A stretch of DNA of 64,000 nucleotides, from the NCBI RefSeq assembly GCF_000350525.1, contig NZ_AOCN01000012.1:1-64000 (forward strand), read 5' to 3'. Positions 26,730-35,073 of the stretch are shown one piece after another. A program made the position numbers and the translations under genes. The notes beneath the pieces are model-generated. The model was not told where the DNA came from. It did no database searches and worked only from the letters and a program-made list of their open reading frames with translations. The number at the start of each line of letters is the position of its first letter. Position 1 is the first letter of the stretch. The stretch comes from Leucobacter salsicius M1-8. GTDB lineage: Bacteria > Actinomycetota > Actinomycetes > Actinomycetales > Microbacteriaceae.

Positions 26730-27349
26730 GTGACTTCAACGGACGACGGTGGGCAGTATCGACAGCTGTGGCAGGCACCGTCTTCATTGCTGCGGGAGCC
26801 TTCTGGCTGTCGTTCACCTCGCTCGCAGACCTTGCCGCACGGTCTGGAATTGGTGATGGCCAAGCATGGGCATGGCCACTGATTGTCGACGGAGTCATCG
26901 TCGTCTCGACCGTCGCCGTCGTCGCGCTGGCCGGGGCCCGCGCCGCCTGGTATCCCTGGGCACTACTCGCTGGTGCGGCAGCCGTATCGGTCACGGCGAA
27001 TTCAATCCATGCCGTAGTCGCCGCGGATGCCGATGTGCCGAGCCTTCTTGCCGCTGCGGTCGCCGCAGTTCCGCCCGTGGTCTTGCTGGCGATCACGCAT
27101 CTCACCGTGCTCCTTATCCGGACTCCCGCGACTACTGAAACAGCCGAAAGCACTGAGACGTCAGCCATTCAGACCTCACCCCAAGGCTCTGCGATGACGT
27201 TGCGCGATGCCGGTTGGTCGAACAAGGCCATCGCACGCGAACTGAATGTGCACCCTTCCACCGTGGGGCGCTGGTTCGCCAACATCCCGCTCACCGTTGA
27301 GGGCCTCAAGCCCTCCCCCGCAACAACATCCGAGGAGGAGCCAAAATGA
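26726..27349 (+). CDS. DUF2637 membrane protein with C-terminal HTH
   Basis: 207 residues. Four hydrophobic segments fill the first ~135 residues (for example VSTAVAGTVFIAAGAFWLSF and HAVVAADADVPSLLAA), the DUF2637 pattern of actinobacterial mobile elements, related in context to the Spd spread proteins. The tail has a homeodomain-like HTH (TLRDAGWSNKAIARELNVH, then PSTVGRWF). Joined to the genes on both sides by ATGA overlaps. The role is unknown; membrane location plus DNA binding would suit tethering or spreading of the element. Confidence 0.75.
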   Translation: MSDFNGRRWAVSTAVAGTVFIAAGAFWLSFTSLADLAARSGIGDGQAWAWPLIVDGVIVVSTVAVVALAGARAAWYPWALLAGAAAVSVTANSIHAVVAADADVPSLLAAAVAAVPPVVLLAITHLTVLLIRTPATTETAESTETSAIQTSPQGSAMTLRDAGWSNKAIARELNVHPSTVGRWFANIPLTVEGLKPSPATTSEEEPK

Positions 27350-27717
27350 ACGAGATAGAGAAGGAAGCTTTGACTGCCAGCACCGATCGTCATCTGACAG
27401 ACGATCCTCTCTTGCCAGAAGCTGTCGAGGCCGCGAGCGTTCAGCGTCGACGCCCTCGTGCTGGAATCGATCCCTCAGCCTACCGAGGCCGAGGAGTCGA
27501 ATGGGTGCGTCCGACTGACCTGATCGCACGCGGGAGTTCGCGCCTCGCCGGGGCAGGGATCAACTTCCAAACCGAACTCCGGCGCCGCACATTTGAAGTG
27601 ACTGCGGCGAGCGCCCGCGGCATCGCAGACCGAGCCCGGCACCTCCCACCGTTATCCGCGTTCGGCCATGGCAATTCCCGTCATGGTGCTGAACGAGGCG
27701 CGATCGGGACGCACTGA
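27346..27717 (+). CDS. Hypothetical protein of the ICE replication operon
   Basis: 123 residues, translationally coupled to the DUF2637 gene (ATGA). The N-terminus is acidic, and the middle reads RGVEWVRPTDLIARGSSRLA then GAGINFQTELRRR, a basic segment that could contact nucleic acid. No known domain is recognised. Codon use matches its neighbours, supporting a real gene. Confidence 0.6.
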   Translation: MNEIEKEALTASTDRHLTDDPLLPEAVEAASVQRRRPRAGIDPSAYRGRGVEWVRPTDLIARGSSRLAGAGINFQTELRRRTFEVTAASARGIADRARHLPPLSAFGHGNSRHGAERGAIGTH

Positions 27718-27762
27718 TCGTTGGTCAAGACCTCTCATGGGCACTTCACGGACACCTAAGAA

Positions 27763-27778
27763 CCCGCTGGGGAGCGGG
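27763..27778 (+). terminator. Short hairpin between operon genes
   Basis: CCCGCTGGGGAGCGGG forms a six-base GC stem with a GGGG loop, in the 93-base gap before the next gene. No T-run follows; it may attenuate transcription or protect the upstream message. Confidence 0.35.
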
Positions 27779-27810
27779 CGCGCACCTGCTTGCCAGGAGG
27801 TTCCCACACC

Positions 27811-28668
27811 ATGACCAATTCAAGCCACTCAGCGTCACAACCTCGCGAGGACTACACAACCAGCGAAGGGCTCCGCGCCCTCCTGCATCGACTGCACCGC
27901 TCGGGTTCACATGCCTGGAAGCACGACCACGTCGCCGCTGAACTCGCCGCATTTGCCGCAGAAAAGTACGCGGCATTGGCTCGCAAGCATGGCCTCGATC
28001 CGTGGGAGGCAGCGTCAGCAGCTTTCGACGTCATGAGGACGCGATCCGCTCGTGAGGCGATTGATCCTTGGGCCGTGGTAACTCGCGGTGTTCAAGTCAC
28101 CTGCATCGCCGAAGAGCGGGGACAGGGATTGCTCTGCGCGACCCATCAAGCACGTCGACCCCATATTTCTGCGTTCCATGACCCGGAGCGCTTTGCCGAC
28201 CGAGAGAACCCACTGGCCGATTATCACCCGGCATTCCACGTGGTGGACCGGTACTCGGTCGCTGAAGACGATGACCCTGACGTTACCCGAAATGTTGACA
28301 CTGCTCGCCGCGCAATCGACGCGTCGATCACTCTGTTTACAACGTTGGGCTGGCCCGAAAGCACTGCCCGTGCGGCGATCGAACACGTTTGCAGTGCGGT
28401 GGCACGTGCCGGGTCTCGACAGAGTGCGTACGAACTGCTGCGTCGAGACAAGCACGCCCGGGCACTGCTCGATTTGCCCGCCGACTCTTGGTCGGCGCTA
28501 TTGCAGGTGTTGCTCGGGCACCCCCATCCCGCGTATCGCGCGACGAGCACCGGACGAGGCATCCTTCTCCGAATACTCGTTGGTGAAGCGCTCGCAACAC
28601 TCCTCAGCGACGATGACTTGGTCACGGCTATCGCGATGTCTGTCCCCACCCACGGGAACAACCAATGA
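27811..28668 (+). CDS. Hypothetical protein of the ICE backbone
   Basis: 285 residues, ATG at 27811 after CAGGAGG. The predicted fold is mostly helical, without membrane segments or recognisable motif. DVMRTRSAREAIDPWAVVTR and DSWSALLQVLLGHPHPAY look conserved in character. The gene overlaps the ParB-like gene by four bases. Position between primase and ParB suggests a replication or maintenance role, but that rests on context only. Confidence 0.6.
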   Translation: MTNSSHSASQPREDYTTSEGLRALLHRLHRSGSHAWKHDHVAAELAAFAAEKYAALARKHGLDPWEAASAAFDVMRTRSAREAIDPWAVVTRGVQVTCIAEERGQGLLCATHQARRPHISAFHDPERFADRENPLADYHPAFHVVDRYSVAEDDDPDVTRNVDTARRAIDASITLFTTLGWPESTARAAIEHVCSAVARAGSRQSAYELLRRDKHARALLDLPADSWSALLQVLLGHPHPAYRATSTGRGILLRILVGEALATLLSDDDLVTAIAMSVPTHGNNQ

Positions 28669-29681
28669 GTCGGGACGGCGGACACATCGAGTTGGACCGT
28701 GCGGTCGACTCGATCCGCGTCGGGCGCCGTCACCGCACCGGGTTCGGCGACCTCGATGCTCTTGCTGCCTCGATCGAACGTGACGGTTTGCTCCAACCGA
28801 TCACGGTCACGCCCGACGGGATCTTGGTATGCGGTGCGCGACGATTGGCCGCGATCAAACAACTCGGCTGGCAGCACGTCAAGGTTTGGGTGCGTTCAGG
28901 TATCTCGGGAGATCTCGCGCACCTGCTTGCTGAACAAGATGACAACATGCTGCACAAGCCGCTCACCCAGCTGGAGGGTGCAGCGCTCTATCGGGAGATC
29001 AAGGCGCTGATGGCTGAGGATGCTGCTCGTCGGCAAGAAGCGTCGCGTTTCAGCAGCGAAAATCAGCCGGGAAGTGACGGTGCAGCAAATTTTGCGCCAC
29101 CGTCAGAATCACCGGGACAATCTCGCGCCCAGGCCGCTGCGATGATCCCCGATGGTGCTTCACACACCACGCTCGAGAAGATCAACTACCTGCAGCAGAT
29201 CGCTGAGGACCAAGATCAATCAGAGACAGTTCGTGTGGGAGTTGCCGCCGAGCTCGAACTCATCGGTTCAGGCGGGCCGGTACACCCGAGTTATCTGAGG
29301 GCCCGCCAGCTTGTCGCGGAGGCGGACTCCGATGCACCTGAGGAACATGTCGCGAAGCTGGCGGAAGAAGCTCTGGCGCGTCTCAAGAGCACGCCGCGCA
29401 CCAAGCGCCGCTCTTCGCCGAGTCCGCAGACGAATCGTGCGGACGACGACGAGCCGTGGCCAGTTCGCGCGTTCGTTGTTACCTGGACTGAGCTCGATGG
29501 GTGGTGGCGTCACTTTGATGTCGACGACCTCGCTCTCAAACTGAGTGCTGCTGAAGTCGAGTTGTTCTTGCGGGCAGTGGATGCGACCTCAGACTTCGCG
29601 GAGCGACTCCGAACAGCGCTCGATACCAACGTTGATACCGCTGAGCAGCCAATGGAGATAAGGAACCTCCGAGCGATCTGA
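28665..29681 (+). CDS. ParB-like partition/regulatory protein
   Basis: 338 residues. The ParB N-terminal domain is clear: SIRVGRRHRTGFGDLDALAA, then LLQPITVTPDGILVCGARR (the GxRR box), then EQDDNMLHKPLTQLE, where the last block replaces the usual NxxR-xxLxPxE. A helical middle (AQAAAMIPDGASHTTLEKI) would form the HTH. A charged linker and a C-terminal helical domain complete it. No ParA gene is nearby, so it may regulate or assist replication rather than partition. Overlaps the previous gene by ATGA. Confidence 0.8.
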   Translation: MSRDGGHIELDRAVDSIRVGRRHRTGFGDLDALAASIERDGLLQPITVTPDGILVCGARRLAAIKQLGWQHVKVWVRSGISGDLAHLLAEQDDNMLHKPLTQLEGAALYREIKALMAEDAARRQEASRFSSENQPGSDGAANFAPPSESPGQSRAQAAAMIPDGASHTTLEKINYLQQIAEDQDQSETVRVGVAAELELIGSGGPVHPSYLRARQLVAEADSDAPEEHVAKLAEEALARLKSTPRTKRRSSPSPQTNRADDDEPWPVRAFVVTWTELDGWWRHFDVDDLALKLSAAEVELFLRAVDATSDFAERLRTALDTNVDTAEQPMEIRNLRAI

Positions 29682-29711
29682 TGCGCGGCCAACGCTGCGC
29701 ACCTTCCAGGC

Positions 29712-30395
29712 ATGAAGCTTCTGACCGCCCCTCGTTCCCGCCGCACCGTTGTCGCCCTCATCGCCGCTGCAGTCGTGGCGCTCCTCGTCATCGGCGTTGG
29801 CGTCTCCGGACTCATCGCCGGTTCCCGTGGGCACGGTGAGTCAACCGGCCCGGTCTCACCAACTACTGAACATGATCCTGGCCCCTCGAATACCCCTGAT
29901 AGACCGGCGCCTCGGATTCCGGCAATCCCCCACAGCACCGATGCCGAGATCTTTGCACGCAGCGTCGCGACGACGCTGTTTACCTGGGACACCGGCAGTG
30001 GATTCCTTCCGCTGGACTACACCGAGGTCATCCTCGACGTTGCGGACCCGAGTGGCACGGAGCAGCCCGGCCTCGCAGCCGATCTTGCAACCTACTTACC
30101 CACGCACGATGCGTGGACGCAACTGCGCCAGTACGCAACGCAGCAACACTTGGAGATCACTTCCGCGTACGTGCCGGATGCCTGGGCCGACGCGCTTGCG
30201 CAAGCTCAACGAGGCCAGCTCCCCAAAGGTGCCACAGCGTTCACGATCGAGGGAATCCGCCATCGCTCCGGCGACTGGAATGGTGACCAGGTCAGTGCCG
30301 ACCAACAGGTCGCTTTCACTATTTTCATCGCCTGCCCGCCCAAAGACACCTGCCATGTCTTGCGGCTGTCACAGCTGAATAATCCGCTGCGTTAG
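29712..30395 (+). CDS. TcpC/VirB8-like conjugation membrane protein
   Basis: 227 residues. One N-terminal transmembrane helix (VVALIAAAVVALLVIGVGVS), a Pro/Ser-rich linker, then an extracytoplasmic domain beginning STDAEIFARSVATTLFTWDT, a pattern typical of NTF2-like VirB8/TcpC domains in Gram-positive ICEs. It would be a scaffold of the mating channel outside the membrane. Followed by the cell-wall hydrolase gene after 12 bases. Assignment rests on architecture and place. Confidence 0.65.
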   Translation: MKLLTAPRSRRTVVALIAAAVVALLVIGVGVSGLIAGSRGHGESTGPVSPTTEHDPGPSNTPDRPAPRIPAIPHSTDAEIFARSVATTLFTWDTGSGFLPLDYTEVILDVADPSGTEQPGLAADLATYLPTHDAWTQLRQYATQQHLEITSAYVPDAWADALAQAQRGQLPKGATAFTIEGIRHRSGDWNGDQVSADQQVAFTIFIACPPKDTCHVLRLSQLNNPLR

Positions 30396-30407
30396 GAGGC
30401 CCGGCTT

Positions 30408-31610
30408 ATGATGAAGAAACTCGCGATCGCAGTCGTCGCGCTCATGTTCCTCGCACCGACGCTGGGGCTCGTCACCGTCGGTCTCGTGATGAATCCAGCC
30501 GCTATTGCGTGTCTCTCATCGTCAAGTCTCACGCTCGGTAACGTGCCGGACTCTCTCGTGGTGACAACTGCTAATGGGGAGACGTTCACGCTCAACAAGC
30601 AACAGTTGACGCATGCCGCAACGATCATCACCGTGGGCTCAAGCATCGAAGGTGTCACACGCGATGGAGTGCAGATCGCGATCATGGCCGCTCTCACCGA
30701 GTCAACGCTGCGGCAGCTCGCGAACACGGGCACCTACCCGGAATCCGGGGACTACCCGAACGATGGAAATGGATCCGATCATGACTCGCTCGGCCTGTTT
30801 CAAATGCGCCCGCAATCGGGCTGGGGATCTGTCGCCGACCTGATGGACCCCGAATATCAGGTTGCTGCTTTCTTCGGTGGATCGTCCGGGCCCAACTATC
30901 CATCGCCTCGCGGCCTGCTCGATATCCCCGGCTGGCAGAGCATGGGCAAGGGCGAAGCCGCACAAGCTGTCGAGGTGTCTGCGTACCCGGATCGGTACAA
31001 CAACTACGAACCCGTTGCCGAGAAGATTCTCGCAACGCTCACGAGCGGTGCCTCGACGTCGTCAGCGACGGCGTCACCGGCGGTTCCCCCAGCACCATCA
31101 CCTGGCGCGGTGACGAAAACCTCTCGTGTCGTGTTTCCGCTGCCGGAAGGCACCTGGGTTCACACGGGTGACTTTGGTCCGCGCGTCGATCCCCTCACCG
31201 GCGAGAACGCCTTCCATACCGGTACCGATCTTGCGGCCGCCGACGGAACTCAGATTCTCGCTGCAGCGGATGGAGTGGTGACCGTCGCAGAGTTCTCCGG
31301 TGGTTGGGGCGGGCTGACCGTCATCGAACACCACATCGACAGCACTACCGTCGCCACCGCGTACGCGCACATGTGGGAAACCGGCATCCACGTCACGGTC
31401 GGAGACCGTGTCATCGCCGGCCAGCACATCGGTGATGTCGGTTCATCGGGGCGTTCAACCGGACCACATTTGCATTTTGAAGTCCGTCCAGGCGGCACCT
31501 ATGCGGAGGCGATCGATGCGGCGAAATGGCTCAACGATCACGATGCCGCTGATCTCCCAGAGGCGACCGCTGGTGCTGGATGTTCTGCGATGACAGGAGG
31601 CACGTCATGA
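30408..31610 (+). CDS. Conjugative cell-wall hydrolase: transglycosylase-like plus M23 peptidase
   Basis: 400 residues with an N-terminal membrane/signal segment. Residues ~75-210 resemble a lytic-transglycosylase domain (MAALTESTLRQLANTG, then SDHDSLGLFQMRPQ with the GLFQ motif). A Ser/Pro/Thr linker follows, then an M23 peptidase domain with zinc ligands in HTGTDLAAADGT and SGRSTGPHLHFEVRPGG. It would open the peptidoglycan for the mating channel. Preceded by AGGAGG; its stop overlaps the next start (ATGA). Confidence 0.88.
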   Translation: MMKKLAIAVVALMFLAPTLGLVTVGLVMNPAAIACLSSSSLTLGNVPDSLVVTTANGETFTLNKQQLTHAATIITVGSSIEGVTRDGVQIAIMAALTESTLRQLANTGTYPESGDYPNDGNGSDHDSLGLFQMRPQSGWGSVADLMDPEYQVAAFFGGSSGPNYPSPRGLLDIPGWQSMGKGEAAQAVEVSAYPDRYNNYEPVAEKILATLTSGASTSSATASPAVPPAPSPGAVTKTSRVVFPLPEGTWVHTGDFGPRVDPLTGENAFHTGTDLAAADGTQILAAADGVVTVAEFSGGWGGLTVIEHHIDSTTVATAYAHMWETGIHVTVGDRVIAGQHIGDVGSSGRSTGPHLHFEVRPGGTYAEAIDAAKWLNDHDAADLPEATAGAGCSAMTGGTS

Positions 31611-31873
31611 ATGTATTTCCAGACTTCGGCAGCATGAGCGGCATCGGTGAACTCAAGGTTGTCATCGGAGCGATGCTCACGATCATCCTTGTTGTCGCCG
31701 TCCTCATGATCATCGTCAGCGCCATCATCTGGGCCATCTCGACCTCCAGCGGCAACCCCGCGGTCGCTGCTAAGGCACGCGCGGGGGTCTTCGTAGCTCT
31801 GGGCGCCGCGATCCTCGCAGGCGGCGGTGTGACCTGGCTGAACTGGCTCATTAGCGTCGGTGCGAGCTTATAA
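31607..31873 (+). CDS. Small two-helix conjugation membrane protein (DUF6112-like), copy 1
   Basis: 88 residues with two transmembrane segments (MLTIILVVAVLMIIVSAIIW and a second near 62-84) separated by a short charged loop. GACAGGAGG precedes the ATG. It is clearly paralogous to the protein at 33370-33681: IGAMLT/VGAVMT, SAIIW/SAIVW, GAAILAGGGVTWLNW/GAAVICGASVTLINF. Size and topology recall VirB2-type pilins. The two paralogues are separated by a minus-strand gene. Confidence 0.75.
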   Translation: MNVFPDFGSMSGIGELKVVIGAMLTIILVVAVLMIIVSAIIWAISTSSGNPAVAAKARAGVFVALGAAILAGGGVTWLNWLISVGASL

Positions 31874-31920
31874 CTCAAGACTCTTGTTAGCTAGGCAGCG
31901 AAACATGTCTCTCGTGATCA

Positions 31921-33243
31921 CTATTTTGAGGTCTTCGCGATGGCCTCGACTGCAGCTTGCACCAACTTGACTAGCTCCGCGTTTGGGGTCGAATCGGATG
32001 ATTGGTCAGCTTTCTGTTCTGGAACCCACGCCCGGCCAAAGGCCTGCCGCACGAAAGTAAGCTTCGCTTCATCAGAACCTTGGACTCCCTGAAGGAACGG
32101 AGTTAGCGCGCGGAGTTCAAGCTCCTGCCGCTTGAACGCAGTCGCACGTGAGAGAGACTGGCCGCCGAATCTGAACGCCACAGCAGCAACACCCCCGATA
32201 CCCGTAGTCAACCCAAGCTTGAGTGCTACTTGGGGCCATTCGAGCCCGGCTTGCGCGTCACCGAAGGCAAAAAGAAGAATCCAAATGCCCATCGCACCCG
32301 CAAGTATGCCCACCCCGTAACCGATGTACCCAGCGACTCGATCCCAACGAGCAGATTTCTTGTATTCGTCCCCAAGAATATCTCCGGAAGCGATGTTAGA
32401 CACGTTGACGACGCTCGTCCTCAGTTCTTCAACTTCCTTCAAAGCTTCATCAGCTCTGTTCGCAGCAGCCATTATGCTCTCATACTGCGGGCGCGCTTCC
32501 TCATCGAATCTTTCTTCTTGTTGTTCAAGCCACTTTCCGAAGCGCTCTTGGCGCTCACTTTGAGCCTTATTGAAGGCCTCGTTTGACTCGGTGAGTGCCG
32601 TTGATATCCGGGTTTCGTCCTCACCAATTCGAGAAGTTAAAGCAGATATTTGAGAACGTAGATTCTCTACAACAATGGTCTGCTCTTCCAGTTCGACTTT
32701 GTGCCGCTCGATCATCTGATCGCGATCACTTTTCAGCGCCTGGATTTGAGCTGCTAATAGCTCCCGAGACTCATCAAGTTGACTCAGGTACGCCGATGCC
32801 GCTCGGGTAGCAGCTGCCTTCTTTGCTCCGGCCTCATCCGCCCGTGGGAACCGCGAGAGAGAACTCCGAACCGCGTCGAGATACGGTCCAGTTGCGTTGT
32901 CAAGATGCGATTTATGACCTGCAGGGTTCTGGAGATAGTTGTTCAAACTCGTGCCGACTTGAGACCAAGCGGCGTTCAGCTCATCGAGGAGGGGTGCACC
33001 AATAAGGAACAGTTGATCTGCTTCTGAAAGCGCAACAGCGTAGGCACGAACTTGTCGAACTTCATCGAGTTCTGATGAAATGACGGCGTCTCCGAGCTCG
33101 TCAATCTGGGTAAGTGCGGATTCGATATCTTTCAGCGCTCCCCATATCTGATGAGATGCGAACAAGTCTTTTTCCAAATGAAGCTCCAAGCTGCTGAACA
33201 AGAACCGACTTCGGCTAAGTAACATCACACTACTGCTTGCCAC
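31921..33243 (-). CDS. Coiled-coil membrane protein inserted in the transfer operon
   Basis: 440 residues, opposite in direction to the surrounding transfer genes and visibly richer in A and T, both signs of separate acquisition. Residues ~1-150 are helical, ~150-285 are a long charged coiled coil (for example EELRTSVVNVSNIAS near its end). Two transmembrane helices follow (GYGVGILAGAMGIWILLFAF and LGLTTGIGGVAAVAF), and a soluble tail. No enzyme motif was found. The topology resembles membrane-anchored sensor or defence proteins carried singly by mobile elements, but function is unknown. Confidence 0.8.
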   Translation of the reverse strand: MASSSVMLLSRSRFLFSSLELHLEKDLFASHQIWGALKDIESALTQIDELGDAVISSELDEVRQVRAYAVALSEADQLFLIGAPLLDELNAAWSQVGTSLNNYLQNPAGHKSHLDNATGPYLDAVRSSLSRFPRADEAGAKKAAATRAASAYLSQLDESRELLAAQIQALKSDRDQMIERHKVELEEQTIVVENLRSQISALTSRIGEDETRISTALTESNEAFNKAQSERQERFGKWLEQQEERFDEEARPQYESIMAAANRADEALKEVEELRTSVVNVSNIASGDILGDEYKKSARWDRVAGYIGYGVGILAGAMGIWILLFAFGDAQAGLEWPQVALKLGLTTGIGGVAAVAFRFGGQSLSRATAFKRQELELRALTPFLQGVQGSDEAKLTFVRQAFGRAWVPEQKADQSSDSTPNAELVKLVQAAVEAIAKTSK

Positions 33244-33369
33244 TGACTAATTCGATTGACCAAGTTGGTGGGCTCCGCAGCCTCTGGAACACCCGGCACC
33301 GATAGTGCACCTGGCTCTCGACCATGTTTCGTCTGCCGCCGTCGGCGGTGTTCACGCCAAGGAGCCACC

Positions 33370-33681
33370 GTGTTTGAACTCATCACGACCATCGCCGCAG
33401 TCTTGCCGATGGACATCGACATCACACCGAATGACTCCGGTCTGCCGGGGATCGCGCAATTGCGCACCATTGTCGGTGCCGTCATGACTGTCGGGCTCAT
33501 CCTTTCCGTACTCGCGCTGATTATCTCCGCGATCGTGTGGGGGTTCGGATCGAACTCGTCCAATCCGCATCTCGCAGGTCGCGGCAAGCTCGGCGTACTC
33601 ATCTCGTGTGGTGCGGCAGTCATCTGTGGCGCATCCGTGACCTTGATCAATTTCTTCTGGAACGTCGGACAGCAGGTCTGA
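33370..33681 (+). CDS. Small two-helix conjugation membrane protein (DUF6112-like), copy 2
   Basis: 103 residues from a GTG at 33370 with AGGAG seven bases upstream. Two transmembrane helices (AVMTVGLILSVLALIISAIV and LISCGAAVICGASVTLINFF) surround a short loop. Paralogue of 31607-31873 with an extra N-terminal ~20 residues (PMDIDITPNDSGLPGIAQL). Likely pilin-like or channel component, in operon with the VirB6-like gene 34 bases downstream. Confidence 0.72.
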   Translation: MFELITTIAAVLPMDIDITPNDSGLPGIAQLRTIVGAVMTVGLILSVLALIISAIVWGFGSNSSNPHLAGRGKLGVLISCGAAVICGASVTLINFFWNVGQQV

Positions 33682-33714
33682 GGCCCACCACCCACTAGTT
33701 CAGGGAGGCCTGCG

Positions 33715-35067
33715 ATGAGTGTCTGCGATATCCCCGTCATATCCAACGTCTGCGATGCCGTCGGCGAAGGCGCCGCAACCTTGGTGTCGGCCCCTTTTGA
33801 CTGGCTCGCCTCCACGATGGGTCAAGCCGCGGGCTGGCTCATCGAAGCCATGTGGACTGTCTTTGACAGCACGACCCTCGTGGACGTCCAATCCGAGGGC
33901 TACCTCGACGTCTACAACCTGCTCTTTGGCATCGGTGTCTTCATCGTCTTGCTGTTTTTCTGCTTCCAACTCGTCCTCGGCCTCATCAGACGGGAGCCCG
34001 CCGCGCTCTCACGCGCAGCACTCGGCGCAGCCAAAGCCGTTCTCGGCTCCTTCGTCGTCATCATGTTGACGGCAACTGCTCTGGAGATCGTGGATCAGTT
34101 GTGCATCGGTGTCGTCCAGGCGGCAGGAGAAACCACCGAAACTATGGGCGACAAGATCGCGCTCCTCACCGCCGGGCTCACCACAATCAACATCGCGGCC
34201 CCAGGCGTCGGTGCGATCGTTACGATCTTCCTCGCCGGGCTGATGATCTGTGCGGTCGCGATTGTCTGGTTCTCGCTCCTGATCCGTAAAGCGTTGTTGC
34301 TCGTCGCGATCGTGCTCGCACCCATCGCATTCGCTGGAGCGGCCTGGGATGTCACCCGCGGATGGATCGGTAAATGGGCCGCGTTCGTTGTCGCGCTCAT
34401 CATCTCCAAACTCGTCCTCGTCGTCGTGTTCCTCATCGCGATCACGCAGGTCTCAACGCCGATTGAGGCCGATTTGTCTTCCGTGACTGAACCGATCTCA
34501 GGCATCGTGCTGCTGTTCATTGCAGCCTTCGCGCCATACATGGTCTACCGGTTCATCTCGTTCCTCGGCTTCGATCTTTACCACGCGATGGGAAGCGAGC
34601 AAGAAGCAAAGAGCGCCGTGAACCGGCCCGTTCCCGTGCCGTCGAAACCGCAGAGCGACGGAGTCAAGAAGGTGCTCGATGGTGGCTCCGGCGGCGGTGC
34701 GACGCCGAACGCCACCCCCGCAGCAACCGGTGCGCCCAGCACCTCTGCTTCAACTGGAGCGACATCCAGCGGATCAGCTGCCGGTGCAGGTGCAGGATCC
34801 GGCGCGGGGGCCAGTGGTGCTGCCGCGGCTGCCGGCCCCGCGGCAGCGGTCGTTATCGGCGCGGAGGTCATCAAAGGTGCCGCGACTGCCGGACCTCAGC
34901 TCGGCGGCGCTGTTGCTGGGACGGCCGAATCAGCTACCGCTGGTGCGGATGGACCGGCCGCGGCTTCCGCCGCACCTCATTCAACGCCTCAGCCTCCCGC
35001 GCCCCGAACCGATCCTGCACCGCCCAGCACCCAGCCTCCACAGCCGCGCACGGCAGGAAAGGAATAG
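33715..35067 (+). CDS. VirB6/TrbL-like channel protein
   Basis: 450 residues. AGGGAGG precedes the ATG. About six transmembrane segments occupy residues 60-290 (such as LLFGIGVFIVLLFFCFQLVL, and EPISGIVLLFIAAFAPYMVY), the VirB6/TrbL pattern. The last ~150 residues are an Ala/Gly/Ser/Pro-rich low-complexity tail. It should form part of the inner-membrane pore of the type IV secretion system. Followed after 6 bases by the SCO6880 gene. Confidence 0.8.
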   Translation: MSVCDIPVISNVCDAVGEGAATLVSAPFDWLASTMGQAAGWLIEAMWTVFDSTTLVDVQSEGYLDVYNLLFGIGVFIVLLFFCFQLVLGLIRREPAALSRAALGAAKAVLGSFVVIMLTATALEIVDQLCIGVVQAAGETTETMGDKIALLTAGLTTINIAAPGVGAIVTIFLAGLMICAVAIVWFSLLIRKALLLVAIVLAPIAFAGAAWDVTRGWIGKWAAFVVALIISKLVLVVVFLIAITQVSTPIEADLSSVTEPISGIVLLFIAAFAPYMVYRFISFLGFDLYHAMGSEQEAKSAVNRPVPVPSKPQSDGVKKVLDGGSGGGATPNATPAATGAPSTSASTGATSSGSAAGAGAGSGAGASGAAAAAGPAAAVVIGAEVIKGAATAGPQLGGAVAGTAESATAGADGPAAASAAPHSTPQPPAPRTDPAPPSTQPPQPRTAGKE

Positions 35068-35073
35068 CCCACC

